Counted from the first letter of the stretch, positions 44,705 through 55,390 are shown. The stretch: 64,000 nt of DNA from Prevotella sp. P3-122 (GCF_002251365.1 NZ_NPJH01000015.1:1-64000); one strand, 5' to 3'. The notes: generated by a model from the letters alone, not told the origin. Program-made: numbers and translations.

Positions 44705-47700
44705 TTACTTCACAATCTGAATTTTGCGTGCAACAGTCTTTCCGTCCACAACAGCCTTTACGACATAGATGCCTGCCGAGAGACCATTTATGGCGACTGT
44801 ATTGCCTGTTGCAGATGCTACCGTAGCACCATTTGCGGCAACAATGTCTACAGATGTCACGTTGTCGCCGGCTACTGTAACCTCATTGTCACCCTGGCGA
44901 ACCTCCAGACGCGCTATGGTGTTGTCGTCAATGCCAGCAGCACCAATGAAGAAGCGGTTGGTGGTACCCGACACGCTGGTTGGACTTACGTTGTAGTAAA
45001 CATCCACGTTGATGGTGTGCTGTACGGCATCCTCTGCACCGAAGTCATAGCTGAACTCGGTAGCTGTAATCATGTCGCTGTTCTTCTTGGCACCATCAAT
45101 TCTGACATCGTAGCCAGCCACGTCAAGCGCCACACCTTCAGCATCCTCTATGTCGAGTCCCATCATCCAGTTGCCATAAACGGCTGCAGTGGAAATAGAC
45201 TCCCATGACTCTCCGTCGATAGAATACAGGTCAGAGTAGTATGTTACAGGAGAGTTAATGTCTACGGCGATGGCATTGGCATTAGGTGTCACATCGTAAC
45301 AGTCGATGACAAGACGGTAGTTGGACTTGTCGCTAATGGTGATTTCCTGGTCGAGAGGAACAACATTCCACTTTGCAATGGTGTAGTCGTCTACCGGAAT
45401 CTCACAGAGCAGTTCGTTGTCCTTGTAGATATAGACAGTGAACATTGCATCACCCATGGGGTAGAACCTTACGGCCTTCACGCGGTAGCCATCGTAGCCC
45501 TTAAGCATGGAGGGAGTATAGATTGCGCCTGCCATGAGACCGTAGTTGTTTGACTCTGGTCCTACGACGCCTTTAGATGACGGAATCTTTCCAGCGTATG
45601 TTACGGTGTTGGCATCCTTGTCAGTAGGCTGCTGCCAAGTGGCCTTGATAGCCGATGAGCCTTCTACAGCTACGCCCACATTCTCCACGGCAGGCAGAAC
45701 GCTGCTGTTTGCCGCGATATCGAGAGTAGTCTGACGCTGTGGCGACTCCTTGCCATTGGCATAGACAGCACTGACGGCAAGAGTGTGCGAGCCATCAGCA
45801 ACAGACTTAATGAGGCATGATGTCTCCGTAGCGGTAGCTGCCTGCTTGCCGTCAACAAAGACGTTGTAGTGGTCGACATTGTCGATGGAGGCATCGGCAC
45901 CCTCTGCTGCAAGGTTTATATCAATGTTCCATGATGCCGAGTAGAGATAGCCTCCTGCAAGAGACATGCTGTTCAGGGAATAGAAGTCCGGCTCATAGGT
46001 GAGGCGCAGCAAGTCAGAGTATTCGTCTACCGACTTGCCGTAGCACATACCCGTGATGTTCTGCGAGGCGCTGCTTACCGATACCTCTACGGCAACAACC
46101 AGTTCGCCGTCAGGCACATTCTGCGGAGTGTCGAGCACTACAGTATTCTTCTGTCCGTAGTTGAGTTCCTGGGTGACGTTCTGCGAGTAGAACTTCACCA
46201 GTGCCCCATCCTCGCTGTATGTATAGAGGTTGATCTTCCATGAAGCCTGCTTCGACATTGGGCAGAAGCCCACACTTCTAATCTTGAGGTTCTTGTATGC
46301 CGACATCTCAGCCTTGCTGAATCTGATGGCATTTTCGTATTCAAATCCCTCTACGTTCACTCCGAAGCCCTGAAGATTGTCAGTATTGGCATCGTAGTAG
46401 GTCTTTGTGGGGAAGTTGCTGTCGGGGCGCATCCACTGAGCCACTGCCGAGTTGTAGCCACGCTGCCTTGCGTAGAGTGCCACAGGCGATGATATGGCCT
46501 GCGGAGCAACAGTTACCGACACCTGCTCGCTCTTGTCAGACTCCACGTCACCATACAGTGCCGTAACGGTATAGGTATACTGTCCGCTTTCAAGGTTGGT
46601 GTCAGCATACGACGGTTCGGTCAATGGCGCATCGTTGACTTTCACGCCATTGCGATAGAGATTATATCCCGTTACTCCATCGGCAGCGACATTTTTCTTC
46701 CAAGTCACCAAAGCCGACATGATGCCCGAGAGTTGCTGAGCCTTTACAGCAACAGGAGAAAGGTTGGTGGCGTTCTCGTTGAACTTGATGATCATAGACC
46801 TCATAGAGACAGCATAGTTGCCTTCCTCATCCTTGGAGTCGTCATAATAGATAATTCCCAGTATGTCATCGTCCGGTGATATACACTGTACCCTGAAGAG
46901 CTGGTAGCGCGCATCATCGGCCACCTCCTCTTCGCCTGTTCCAAGGAGGACTCCGAGCGTGGAAAGGTCAATACCCTTGGCTGCAAGATACTCGTCAACA
47001 TACTGTGCCTTGCCATCCTGGTAGATATATCCCATCTGGTCCTCAAAGCCAACCACTGTACCCTTGTTGCTGATGTCGAGGACATCCAGTCCCGCCTCTG
47101 GTCTTATCGTTGGCAGTTTAGAGCTGGTTTTGGTAGCGATGTCGTAGACGGCATATAGCTGCGGTACCTCACCGTCATCCCATCCGCCCCAGTAGAGTAT
47201 CTTGGTGCCATCGGGCGAGAACGAGCGTCCCGAGCTCCAAGGCGACTGATAGTCGGAGAGCAGGTTGGTGTTGCCCTCGGCATCCCAGTAGCATGCTGTA
47301 CGGTTGTACTGCTGTACCCATCCCGTTGCCGACTGTCCGTCGGGAGATATACCATAGGGAATAGCGTGGCGCGTATTGTCAAGTGTCCTGTAGAGCTTGC
47401 CGTCCTTCCAGATATAGCCTGCGAAGATGCCGTTTGTCACTACCACACCGGCAATGTACTGTCCATCGGGTGTTACAGCGTATGCCATACCGCTCTCAAG
47501 AGTGCCGGCAGGCAACTCAAGGGCATACCATGAGCCATCCTTATAGTAGCCTGGCATCTGGAAGTCAGCCCCATTGGCATTATAGGTGTTGTCGGTGTAC
47601 ATACCGACAACGACACCATCGTTTGTGATAGCGAAAGCCTCGGATGTGGCAGTAGTGCTGAGCATCTCTACCTCATCGCTCTCAAGGTTCCAGCGGAAGC

Positions 47701-47878
47701 CATAGTTGACATACGAATAGTCATTGAAGCAACCGCATGCCCACTTGCCGTTGGGCGAGATGTCCAGGATTTGGAAATCCGCCGGTGACTTCAATATCAC
47801 TGGCTTGGCAGCAGAGCTCTGCGCCCACGCTGCCACGCTTGTAAAAAGCATGGCAGCAAAAAACAGAATAGATTTCAT
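44705..47878 (-). CDS. Large T9SS cargo protein with propeller-like and FN3 domains
   Basis: The 1057-residue protein begins with a signal peptide (MKSILFFAAMLFTSVAAWAQ). About 30-340 is a beta-propeller-like repeat region (DISPNGKWACGCFNDYSYVN, YAVTPDGQYIAGVV, YGISPDGQSATGWV, FSPDGTKILYWGGW). About 380-470 is a fibronectin type III domain (VTWKKNVAADGVTGYNLYRN), then two long beta domains, and a C-terminal sorting tail (NGATVASATGNTVAINGLSA, GIYVVKAVVDGKTVARKIQI). Function unknown: carbohydrate, protein or cell binding is plausible. It runs in the same direction as the next cargo gene upstream (47 bp gap), so they form an operon. Confidence 0.75.
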   Translation of the reverse strand: MKSILFFAAMLFTSVAAWAQSSAAKPVILKSPADFQILDISPNGKWACGCFNDYSYVNYGFRWNLESDEVEMLSTTATSEAFAITNDGVVVGMYTDNTYNANGADFQMPGYYKDGSWYALELPAGTLESGMAYAVTPDGQYIAGVVVTNGIFAGYIWKDGKLYRTLDNTRHAIPYGISPDGQSATGWVQQYNRTACYWDAEGNTNLLSDYQSPWSSGRSFSPDGTKILYWGGWDDGEVPQLYAVYDIATKTSSKLPTIRPEAGLDVLDISNKGTVVGFEDQMGYIYQDGKAQYVDEYLAAKGIDLSTLGVLLGTGEEEVADDARYQLFRVQCISPDDDILGIIYYDDSKDEEGNYAVSMRSMIIKFNENATNLSPVAVKAQQLSGIMSALVTWKKNVAADGVTGYNLYRNGVKVNDAPLTEPSYADTNLESGQYTYTVTALYGDVESDKSEQVSVTVAPQAISSPVALYARQRGYNSAVAQWMRPDSNFPTKTYYDANTDNLQGFGVNVEGFEYENAIRFSKAEMSAYKNLKIRSVGFCPMSKQASWKINLYTYSEDGALVKFYSQNVTQELNYGQKNTVVLDTPQNVPDGELVVAVEVSVSSASQNITGMCYGKSVDEYSDLLRLTYEPDFYSLNSMSLAGGYLYSASWNIDINLAAEGADASIDNVDHYNVFVDGKQAATATETSCLIKSVADGSHTLAVSAVYANGKESPQRQTTLDIAANSSVLPAVENVGVAVEGSSAIKATWQQPTDKDANTVTYAGKIPSSKGVVGPESNNYGLMAGAIYTPSMLKGYDGYRVKAVRFYPMGDAMFTVYIYKDNELLCEIPVDDYTIAKWNVVPLDQEITISDKSNYRLVIDCYDVTPNANAIAVDINSPVTYYSDLYSIDGESWESISTAAVYGNWMMGLDIEDAEGVALDVAGYDVRIDGAKKNSDMITATEFSYDFGAEDAVQHTINVDVYYNVSPTSVSGTTNRFFIGAAGIDDNTIARLEVRQGDNEVTVAGDNVTSVDIVAANGATVASATGNTVAINGLSAGIYVVKAVVDGKTVARKIQIVK

Positions 47879-47925
47879 TACAGAATAGTTTTACTTATTT
47901 CACATTAGTGCAATATAGCTCTTGT

Positions 47926-50484
47926 TTATTTCAGGCTGTACTTGTATGCGGCAATCTTGCCGTTACTCTCCACGCTTATGACGTAGGTACCGGCAGGCAG
48001 GGCATCAAGCTCCAGGGCATCGGTGTTGTCCTTTCTTGCGACAAGCTGTCCGTTGGCTGAGAATACAGACACGTTGGCAGCAGAACTGAGTGTGATTGAG
48101 CGGCCATTGACCGTAAGAGCCACGTCGCCATCAATTGTAAGATTGTCAACGCCTGCCGCTATGGCTGCATCGACATTAGTCATCGTCACAGTGATGGTAT
48201 CAGAGATAGCCTTGCCATATTTGTAGCGTGTTACTACGAAGAAGTCTGTTGATTGCTTCCACACGTTGGAAGGGAGCTCACTTACCTGCGGATCAGACGT
48301 TATGCTGTCTGCCATCTGGTATGAGTCGAGATAAAGACCATTGCTGATGAAGCCGAGTTCCTCTGGATATGAGGGGTTGGTCCAGCCGACAACAGCATAT
48401 TTGTCTACGGTAGAGGTGAAGCCACTGCCTACGACAACCTTATATCCGCTGGCCAAGCGCAGGTCGCTGACGGCCGGAAGCTCAGTGTTCATGTCAAGGG
48501 TGACGATGTCGGAGATATAGTAGCCATTCCATACCATGGCCTCTTCATCGAAGTCGCTGCCACTGCCGAATATAGGCTGCACGAAATACTCGTGTGTGCC
48601 ATTGACAACATTCTTGTCCTGATAATGGCATTCATAAGTGTCGAAGTCAAGAATATCCTGAACGTCACAAGTGTCGATAGCGATACCGTCACGATAGATT
48701 ACAAACTTACAGGCCATAGAGTATGCAAGCTCAGGAATAGAGAACGAGAGGTTGGCCGTGTTGATTTCTACGGGGTCCAGTTCTGCCCTGATATCCATGC
48801 GGGTCATATTGTCCATGCCGTTGAAGTCGGAGTATGTACACAGAGTAGGACGACCGCTGAGCGACCATTTTCCTTCATAATAAGTAGAGTCAGTGCTCAT
48901 CACCTGGTTCTCGTCACCATTGAGGAGCCAGTAGGAAGTCTTGAGATATGGTTCTGGCTCGTTATTGGAATTATACATTGTTTTCAAGTATTCTACAAGC
49001 CTTGTGCCTTCGTAAGTCCATTCCTCTACCTGCTTGTATTTAGGAACATTGCCTGATACAAAGTGAGCCTCAGAAACTTTGTTGCCATTGTCGTCGTACT
49101 CAATAGTAGCATTGAACGTGTCGGATTCCCATACTCCTTTCGAAACATAGGAGAGAGGCTTGCCCGGGGCAAGATACTCACCGTATGTAACTGTAACACC
49201 CAGCTTGTCAGAAGAGCTGTAGTACTTTTCCGTTTTGGCAATTGTGCCATCCTCGTTGTAGAAATACTTTGTATAATAGGTTGAGGTGCTGTCCTGGATA
49301 AGCTGCCCGGCCTCGTTGTACTTATAGTCAACCTCATTAAAGGTCTTCTTCCATGCCATATCGCCAAGGTCATAGACACCCCACTGGTATTCAGTAGTAT
49401 GGGCAATGTTGCCATTCTGGTCGAAACGGTTCTTGGTGTAATACATTATCTCATAGTCCATAGCGGCATTGGTAGTACCGTATGTTCTACCATAGTTAGC
49501 GGTGCGGCTTACGTTGCCGTCGTAGTTGTAGAAGTAATAGGTCTTCTTCATGTCCACATCGTTCGATACATAGCCCATGGCGTCACCATACTGTGTCTTG
49601 CAGACAAGGAAGCGGGTGTTTTTCTCCTCCTTCTCCGGAGCCTCGGTAGCCTCGCCGTCGGCAGAAGACTTGGTTGCGGTGAGGCCGGCAACAACCTTGG
49701 CGAGAGAACCCTTGTTGACAATGGTCTTGGTGTCGAGGTCTATTTCCATAACGACACTGCCTACAACATAATAGATCTTGTTGCCCTCGGCGGAGAACAC
49801 TACGCTGCACTGTGAGCCGAAGCCGCATGACACCTCCTCGTTGGAAAGCGTCTGGCTTAGGCCAAACATGCTGTCGAACTCATAAACATTAGGACAAGAC
49901 TTGGTGCCGTGAACCTCGTTCTCGAAAAGATAGATTTTTCCATTGGCATCACAGGCAATGGCACAGAACTTGTGGCTGTAGCGGGTCACCTCAGTAAGAG
50001 TTCCGTTTGTCTGGTCAATGCTGTAGAGAACAGTCTCGTAGCCACCTTCGTCGAGCAGTACGTTCTCAATACCATAGAGTACACCGGTAGCAGCATTGTA
50101 GGCCATACCGCAAAGCGAGTAGCCCGGATTGCCGTAGGCATAGGAGTAGTTGTTTACGTATACAACATTGCCTGTGGTGAAATTGACAGTTGCAAATGCC
50201 ACTACATCATCATAAGTCTCCTCATCATAATATGTAACAAACGCAAAATACTTGTCACCAACAGATGCCGCACATTTAACACCATCGACACCTGTAAGGT
50301 CGAGATCGGTAGTTATTGCCAGCTTTTCGTCAGCATTTACAGCATCAATATCGAAAGAGGTTGTCTTACCGCCAAAAGACGATGACGGTACAATACCGTA
50401 GACAACGTTCTCCGCAAATGCTGACACGGATGAAGCGATGGCCATTACAAGGGGCAACATCGCTTTAAGTAGAAAATGTCTCAT
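47926..50484 (-). CDS. T9SS cargo protein with RHS/YD-like repeats
   Basis: The 852-residue protein has a signal peptide (MRHFLLKAMLPLVMAIASSV). A propeller-like N-half (about 25-270) is followed by a stretch of Y/D/N-rich repeats (YFYNYDGNVSRTANYGRTYG, KNRFDQNGNIAHTTEYQWGV, DYKYNEAGQLIQDSTSTYYT, KYFYNEDGTIAKTEKYYSSS) resembling RHS/YD repeats. The C-terminus (ANVSVFSANGQLVARKDNTD, AGTYVISVESNGKIAAYKYS) is a T9SS-type tail. No toxin-like tip is seen, so it is probably a surface or secreted structural protein. A TAACTTTG promoter lies upstream; first gene of the pair. Confidence 0.7.
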   Translation of the reverse strand: MRHFLLKAMLPLVMAIASSVSAFAENVVYGIVPSSSFGGKTTSFDIDAVNADEKLAITTDLDLTGVDGVKCAASVGDKYFAFVTYYDEETYDDVVAFATVNFTTGNVVYVNNYSYAYGNPGYSLCGMAYNAATGVLYGIENVLLDEGGYETVLYSIDQTNGTLTEVTRYSHKFCAIACDANGKIYLFENEVHGTKSCPNVYEFDSMFGLSQTLSNEEVSCGFGSQCSVVFSAEGNKIYYVVGSVVMEIDLDTKTIVNKGSLAKVVAGLTATKSSADGEATEAPEKEEKNTRFLVCKTQYGDAMGYVSNDVDMKKTYYFYNYDGNVSRTANYGRTYGTTNAAMDYEIMYYTKNRFDQNGNIAHTTEYQWGVYDLGDMAWKKTFNEVDYKYNEAGQLIQDSTSTYYTKYFYNEDGTIAKTEKYYSSSDKLGVTVTYGEYLAPGKPLSYVSKGVWESDTFNATIEYDDNGNKVSEAHFVSGNVPKYKQVEEWTYEGTRLVEYLKTMYNSNNEPEPYLKTSYWLLNGDENQVMSTDSTYYEGKWSLSGRPTLCTYSDFNGMDNMTRMDIRAELDPVEINTANLSFSIPELAYSMACKFVIYRDGIAIDTCDVQDILDFDTYECHYQDKNVVNGTHEYFVQPIFGSGSDFDEEAMVWNGYYISDIVTLDMNTELPAVSDLRLASGYKVVVGSGFTSTVDKYAVVGWTNPSYPEELGFISNGLYLDSYQMADSITSDPQVSELPSNVWKQSTDFFVVTRYKYGKAISDTITVTMTNVDAAIAAGVDNLTIDGDVALTVNGRSITLSSAANVSVFSANGQLVARKDNTDALELDALPAGTYVISVESNGKIAAYKYSLK

Positions 50485-50541
50485 TCCAAAATATGTTTAA
50501 AATATGAATAAAAATAATAGTTGAATAGTAAAAATCGTGTG

Positions 50542-50631
50542 CAAAGTTACTAATTATTACTGAAATGCAACTATAAATTTGCATAAATTTCTGATTAAAC
50601 TTGCCGTATTGGACAAAAATAAGTACTTTTG
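50542..50631. promoter_or_regulatory. Divergent promoters of the two exported-protein operons
   Basis: The minus strand reads TAACTTTG at 50542-50549 for the RHS-like gene. The plus strand reads TACTTTTG at 50624-50631 for the Omp28-like gene, with TTG at 50601-50603 (20 bp spacing). Both are exact TAnnTTTG. Confidence 0.6.
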
Positions 50632-50681
50632 CAAACTATTTGTTTTCAATCACATAACTAACATCTAATTATAAATAAGGA

Positions 50682-52592
50682 ATGAAGCATATAATTCTGG
50701 GCCTGTCACTCATGGCTCTTTCAACATTCGGAATGAAAGCTAGCACCATAGGCTACACCAACGGCACCATCAGTAGGACAAGTGTTTTCAGAATGGGCTC
50801 TACAACCAAGCAGGGACAAGCCATAAGGTTTAGCAGGGAAAAGCTCCAAACGCTAAAGGGAAAGAGCATAAGTGCTGTGAACATTGCCGTAGGCTCAAGG
50901 AACACCACGGGGAACAACGCGCACATATTTGTAGCAACGTCACTCGAAGGCACACCTATAGCAGAAGGTGACCTCAGCCTCAGCAAGGCTCTGCAGTGGC
51001 TTACCTACACTCTCGACACTCCCTACGTCATCACAGGTGAGGAGACTGAGCTGTACGTTGGCTACACAGCCGAGATTGCCACATCATACAACATGCTGTC
51101 GGCAGACTTCGACGCAGACATCCCCAACTGCAATTTCGCTTATAAGGACGGTGAATGGACAGACACCTATGGCATCGGCGCAGGATGTGCCAACATAACA
51201 GCAGAGATTGCAGACGCACCCAGCTTCTGCGACATCATCATGGCACACAACAACCTTGACGGTTACTACACAGCAGGAAAAGACTATACGCTAAGCGCAA
51301 ATGTAAAGAACTTCGGTACTAAAGCGGTAACAAGCTTCAATACAGACATCAACATAGACGGGAAGACTGTAGCACTGAAGGTTGAGAATGTCAACATACA
51401 GCCAGGAGCAAGCTACTCAATAACCCTGCCAGAGCTGTCGACGACAACATCGGGCAACACACCTATTTCTATATCGGTAAACAATGTCAATAATGCCGAT
51501 GACGACGACGACATGAGCGACAACACCTACACCGAGAACATATTCTTCTATCCCGCAGACATGGAGAGGAACATGCTAATCGAGGGATTTACAGGACAGA
51601 CATGCAGCAACTGCCCATCAGGACACTCCATCATGAACAATGCCATCAGCAAGTATGCCGAGATACCGGCCGTAGTAGTTGAGCACCACTCCGGCTACTA
51701 TGCCGACATGTTCAGCATGGCCGAGGACATGGACTATCTGTTCTTCTACGACGGCTACGGCACCTCTACTTATGCTCCTGCCATCATGGTGAACCGCACC
51801 ACAAACCCTCTTATTGGCGCAGCAGCTCCAGTACTCGAATGCACATCTGTCGCTAATGCACAGAACCTCATTACTTATGCCAACAGCAACAAGCCATACG
51901 TTTCGATGAAGATGGAAAGCTCATTCGACGAGGCCACACGCGAGGTGACTCTTACCCTGGCCATCAAGCCACATACCAACTTGCCCGGAGCACAGAACGT
52001 ATTCAACGTTTTCCTGACACAGGACAGCATCTTTGCATTCCAGAACAACGGCGGCGCCAACTACTGCCACCGCCATGTATTCCGCGGAACTGTAACAGGC
52101 AATGCATGGGGAATAGCCACCGACTTCACTCCCGGCAAGGAAGTGGTATGGACAAAGACATTCGTACTGCCCGAGGCTATAAGGTCAAGCTACTGGAGCG
52201 ATGCCTCATTGGAGGACAACGGCACAGACCCCAGCCAGGTGACTTGGGCCACAGAGCTTGACAAGATGCACCTTGTAGCTTTTGTCGCAGGATTCGACCC
52301 GGCAAACAACAGCGCAAACAATGTCTACAACTGCATTGAGACAAAGATTGGCGAAAGCTATACACAAAATGGATTCACCACTGGCATCAGCAACAGCGTA
52401 AGCAGGGATGATGTTCCTGCAATATATGTCGAGGACGGAATGATACGCGTTAACGGTCAATGTGACAGGGTTAGCGCATACGACCTCTCGGGACGCATGG
52501 TTGACGGAACATCAAGGCTCAAGAAAGGAATGTACATCATCTCTGCCGTAGCCAACGGAAAGAAATACACCAAGAAGGTGTTGGTAAGATAA
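50682..52592 (+). CDS. Omp28-related exported protein with thioredoxin-like domain
   Basis: The 636-residue protein has a signal peptide (about 1-20). The centre (about 290-450) is Omp28-like and thioredoxin-like: NMLIEGFTGQTCSNCPSGHS holds a CxxC-type pair, followed by AVVVEHHSGYYADMFSMAED. The C-terminus (VSAYDLSGRMVDGTSRLKKG, MYIISAVANGKKYTKKVLVR) is a short T9SS tail. Omp28 of Porphyromonas is a surface lipoprotein/adhesin. The CxxC may be redox-active or structural. It leads an operon: the subtilase starts 20 bp after its stop. Confidence 0.8.
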   Translation: MKHIILGLSLMALSTFGMKASTIGYTNGTISRTSVFRMGSTTKQGQAIRFSREKLQTLKGKSISAVNIAVGSRNTTGNNAHIFVATSLEGTPIAEGDLSLSKALQWLTYTLDTPYVITGEETELYVGYTAEIATSYNMLSADFDADIPNCNFAYKDGEWTDTYGIGAGCANITAEIADAPSFCDIIMAHNNLDGYYTAGKDYTLSANVKNFGTKAVTSFNTDINIDGKTVALKVENVNIQPGASYSITLPELSTTTSGNTPISISVNNVNNADDDDDMSDNTYTENIFFYPADMERNMLIEGFTGQTCSNCPSGHSIMNNAISKYAEIPAVVVEHHSGYYADMFSMAEDMDYLFFYDGYGTSTYAPAIMVNRTTNPLIGAAAPVLECTSVANAQNLITYANSNKPYVSMKMESSFDEATREVTLTLAIKPHTNLPGAQNVFNVFLTQDSIFAFQNNGGANYCHRHVFRGTVTGNAWGIATDFTPGKEVVWTKTFVLPEAIRSSYWSDASLEDNGTDPSQVTWATELDKMHLVAFVAGFDPANNSANNVYNCIETKIGESYTQNGFTTGISNSVSRDDVPAIYVEDGMIRVNGQCDRVSAYDLSGRMVDGTSRLKKGMYIISAVANGKKYTKKVLVR

Positions 52593-52612
52593 AGCACAAC
52601 ACTAATCACACC

Positions 52613-54772
52613 ATGAAGAGACTATATATATATATAATAGGTGTAGCCATGGCTGCCATGCCCACAGGCCTGACCGCCCAAAACAGCATGTCGCCCAAGA
52701 CGGCCATTATGGTACACGGGCTTGAGAACACGGGCACCAGGGCAGGCGCACAGGAAGACAAGACGGTTACGGCATACGTGACCATTACTCCCGGAAAGAC
52801 CAGCTGGCAACAGCTGGGACTGACACCTATAAGCAACTTTGGCAACACGGCAACAGTGAGAGTAGCAATGTCGAAGATTGAAAGCATTGCCGGGGCTGAA
52901 GGTGTGGAATACGTGCAGGTAACGGCATCACCACAGACCATGCTCGACGTGGCAAGGGCAGAGACAGGAGTGGACATGGTACACAACGCCACATCGCTTG
53001 ACCAGCCATATACAGGCAAGGGAGTGATAGTAGGCATTGTCGACGCGGGATTTGACTATACGCACGCCGCATTCAGAAACCCCACTGACGGAAGCCTGAG
53101 GATAAGGAAGATATGGGAGCAGAAGAACTCCACTTTCGAGGGTGCCAAGGCTCCTGAGAAGTATGGCTACGGCATTGAGCTTGACACTCCAGAGCTGATA
53201 GCCAGGGCCATGGGCGACAACTCCGAGAACTCGCATGGCACGCATGTGGCCGGCATAGCGACTGGCTCTGACCCGTACAAGTCGGGAGCATACAGAGGCA
53301 ATGCCCCAGGGGCAGACATAGTGCTCGTGGCCGTAGACCTGGAGTCGTGCACAAGTGCCGACATCAGCAATGCCATAGCCTACATCTACGACTATGCCGA
53401 CGCTATGGATATGCCATGCGTGGTGAACCTTAGCCTTGGCAACCATCAGGGACCGCACGACGGTACATCGACATTCGACACCATGGCTGATGCCATGCAG
53501 GGACCGGGAAGGCTCATCGTGGGTGCAGCCGGCAACCACAGGGCAGACAAGTTCCATATTTCCCACAGTTTCTCGTCGGCTGACGACACACCGCTTAAGA
53601 CTTTCGTGACATACAAGACCGCACCATCGACTGTCAACGTTGGTGGCGACATAGAGATATGGGGCGAGCAGGGAACCGACTTCACGGTGGACATATCCGC
53701 ATATAGCCTGTTCAACAAGAAGGACGTTGTCTCTGCAACGGCATACCCCAATGACGGGGTCACAGACATAGAGCTGGCACGATACACTACCGGCAAATGG
53801 ACTGTTGCCTCGGAGACAAGCCCACTCAACGGCAAGCCTCATGTCACGCTCTCATCGGCTCTCACGAGCATTAGGACCAATCATGCCATTGCCATCACGG
53901 TGACTCCCAAGACAGCAGGAAGGATTGACATCTGGGCAGACAACACAAGGCTGGGACTGGACTCTAAAGACGAAGAGGGATTTACTGCCCCAGGAGAGTC
54001 GTCTACAATAGCTGAGATTGCAGGTACGGCAAAGCGTATTCTTACGGTTGGTGCCTATACCACACGCAACGATTATACTGCAAACGGAACCCACGGCACG
54101 CTCAACGAGACTATAGGCGACATAAGCTCGTTCTCGAGCTATGGGCCTACCGCTGACGGGAGAATGAAACCGGAGATTAGCGCACCTGGATGCTTCATCA
54201 TATCTGCCGTATCGTCTAACGACGCTTCGGGAACCATCATACAGGCCGACAGCAACGACAGCTGGGAACGCAACAACATGTATGGCTACATGCAGGGCAC
54301 TTCCATGTCGGCACCATTTGTGGCAGGTATCGTAGCCACATGGCTACAGGCATACCCACAGCTCACACCCGAGCAATTGAGAGAGGTGATGAAGAGTACG
54401 GCAAGAAAGGACACCTTTACAGGAACTCTCGAAGAGGGAGACAACAACTGGGGCTACGGCAAGGTCGATGCCCTCAACGGTCTGAAACAATGTATCAATA
54501 TTGCTACCGCTGGCTGCGAGAGCCTGGAAACGCCATTTGACGGAACCATCACTATCGAAGGCGACATCATGCGCATTGCGTTCAATCGTGCCACCCACGC
54601 CAGCATGACCGTCTCTACCCTATCCGGGCACAAGGTACTTGGCAAGACGCTTGGACTATGTAACGCAGGAGCAACAGAGAACATTTCGCTTGCCGGAATA
54701 CCCCGTGGCATATACATCGTGAGCGTGACAACTGACGGAGGCAACAAGGCTATGAAATTCGCCAGACAATAA
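52613..54772 (+). CDS. Secreted S8 (subtilisin) family serine peptidase
   Basis: The 719-residue peptidase has a short signal (MKRLYIYIIGVAMAAMPTGL) and an N-terminal extension to about 130, then the triad: Asp144 in GIVDAGFDYTHAAF, His208 in NSHGTHVAGIATGSD and Ser in YMQGTSMSAPFVAGIVATWL (about 565). An inserted beta domain lies between His and Ser (about 310-480). The end (GHKVLGKTLGLCNAGATENI, PRGIYIVSVTTDGGNKAMKF) is a T9SS tail. All three catalytic residues are intact, so it should be an active secreted protease, perhaps processing host or bacterial proteins. Confidence 0.9.
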   Translation: MKRLYIYIIGVAMAAMPTGLTAQNSMSPKTAIMVHGLENTGTRAGAQEDKTVTAYVTITPGKTSWQQLGLTPISNFGNTATVRVAMSKIESIAGAEGVEYVQVTASPQTMLDVARAETGVDMVHNATSLDQPYTGKGVIVGIVDAGFDYTHAAFRNPTDGSLRIRKIWEQKNSTFEGAKAPEKYGYGIELDTPELIARAMGDNSENSHGTHVAGIATGSDPYKSGAYRGNAPGADIVLVAVDLESCTSADISNAIAYIYDYADAMDMPCVVNLSLGNHQGPHDGTSTFDTMADAMQGPGRLIVGAAGNHRADKFHISHSFSSADDTPLKTFVTYKTAPSTVNVGGDIEIWGEQGTDFTVDISAYSLFNKKDVVSATAYPNDGVTDIELARYTTGKWTVASETSPLNGKPHVTLSSALTSIRTNHAIAITVTPKTAGRIDIWADNTRLGLDSKDEEGFTAPGESSTIAEIAGTAKRILTVGAYTTRNDYTANGTHGTLNETIGDISSFSSYGPTADGRMKPEISAPGCFIISAVSSNDASGTIIQADSNDSWERNNMYGYMQGTSMSAPFVAGIVATWLQAYPQLTPEQLREVMKSTARKDTFTGTLEEGDNNWGYGKVDALNGLKQCINIATAGCESLETPFDGTITIEGDIMRIAFNRATHASMTVSTLSGHKVLGKTLGLCNAGATENISLAGIPRGIYIVSVTTDGGNKAMKFARQ

Positions 54773-54790
54773 TAAACAAAGGTGGATTCC

Positions 54791-55390
54791 ATGATTGACA
54801 ATCTATCCTTCTATAATACACAACTAAGCCCATCCGAGCGGACGGCCGACGGTAAGCCATGGCTTGCCGTCAGGCTGTTTGTCCCAAGGATTGAAGATAT
54901 AGCGCATCTACTTGCTGACAACGGTATCGAGATGTTCATTCCCATTGAAAACACCACTGTTGAGGACTCAGAGCATCATCGGAGACACATACAAAGACCT
55001 GTGCTTAGAAACTACCTTTTCGTCAAAAAGGACAGATCTCTCATGGAGATACAAAAAACGATGTCGGACATTCCGTTCCCGACGGCACTTATGAAGCGCA
55101 CAAACATTCCCGGTGATAAATTTGCAGAGATTGAAGCAAACGAAATGAAGGAATTCATGATAATGTGCAATCCTGACATCACCATGAAATACTTCCTTAC
55201 CCAGGAGCAGGCGCAACTGAAGAAAGGTACGGAAGTGTTAGTAAAATACGGCCCGCTCAAGGGACTCTCTGGCAAGTTGGTTAGGCAGAGCAAAAGATAC
55301 TTCTTGCTGAAGGAGGTACCTGGCATTGCCGTAATGCTGAAAGTGGGGCGCTGGTGCTGCAAGCCATTGATGGAGACCAAAGCACCATAG
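54791..55390 (+). CDS. NusG/UpxY-like transcription antiterminator
   Basis: From the ATG at 54791 (GTG at 54782 possible) the protein has about 199 residues. Its NGN-like N-terminal domain reads WLAVRLFVPRIEDIAHLLAD and RPVLRNYLFVKKDRSLMEIQ, and a short KOW-like region follows (KKGTEVLVKYGPLKGLSGKL). UpxY and LoaP relatives ride with RNA polymerase and prevent premature termination in long operons, usually from the first position. Here it follows the subtilase gene by 18 bp and faces the end of the trp operon, so it is probably the last gene of the exported-protein operon. Its target operon is not visible here. Confidence 0.75.
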   Translation: MIDNLSFYNTQLSPSERTADGKPWLAVRLFVPRIEDIAHLLADNGIEMFIPIENTTVEDSEHHRRHIQRPVLRNYLFVKKDRSLMEIQKTMSDIPFPTALMKRTNIPGDKFAEIEANEMKEFMIMCNPDITMKYFLTQEQAQLKKGTEVLVKYGPLKGLSGKLVRQSKRYFLLKEVPGIAVMLKVGRWCCKPLMETKAP

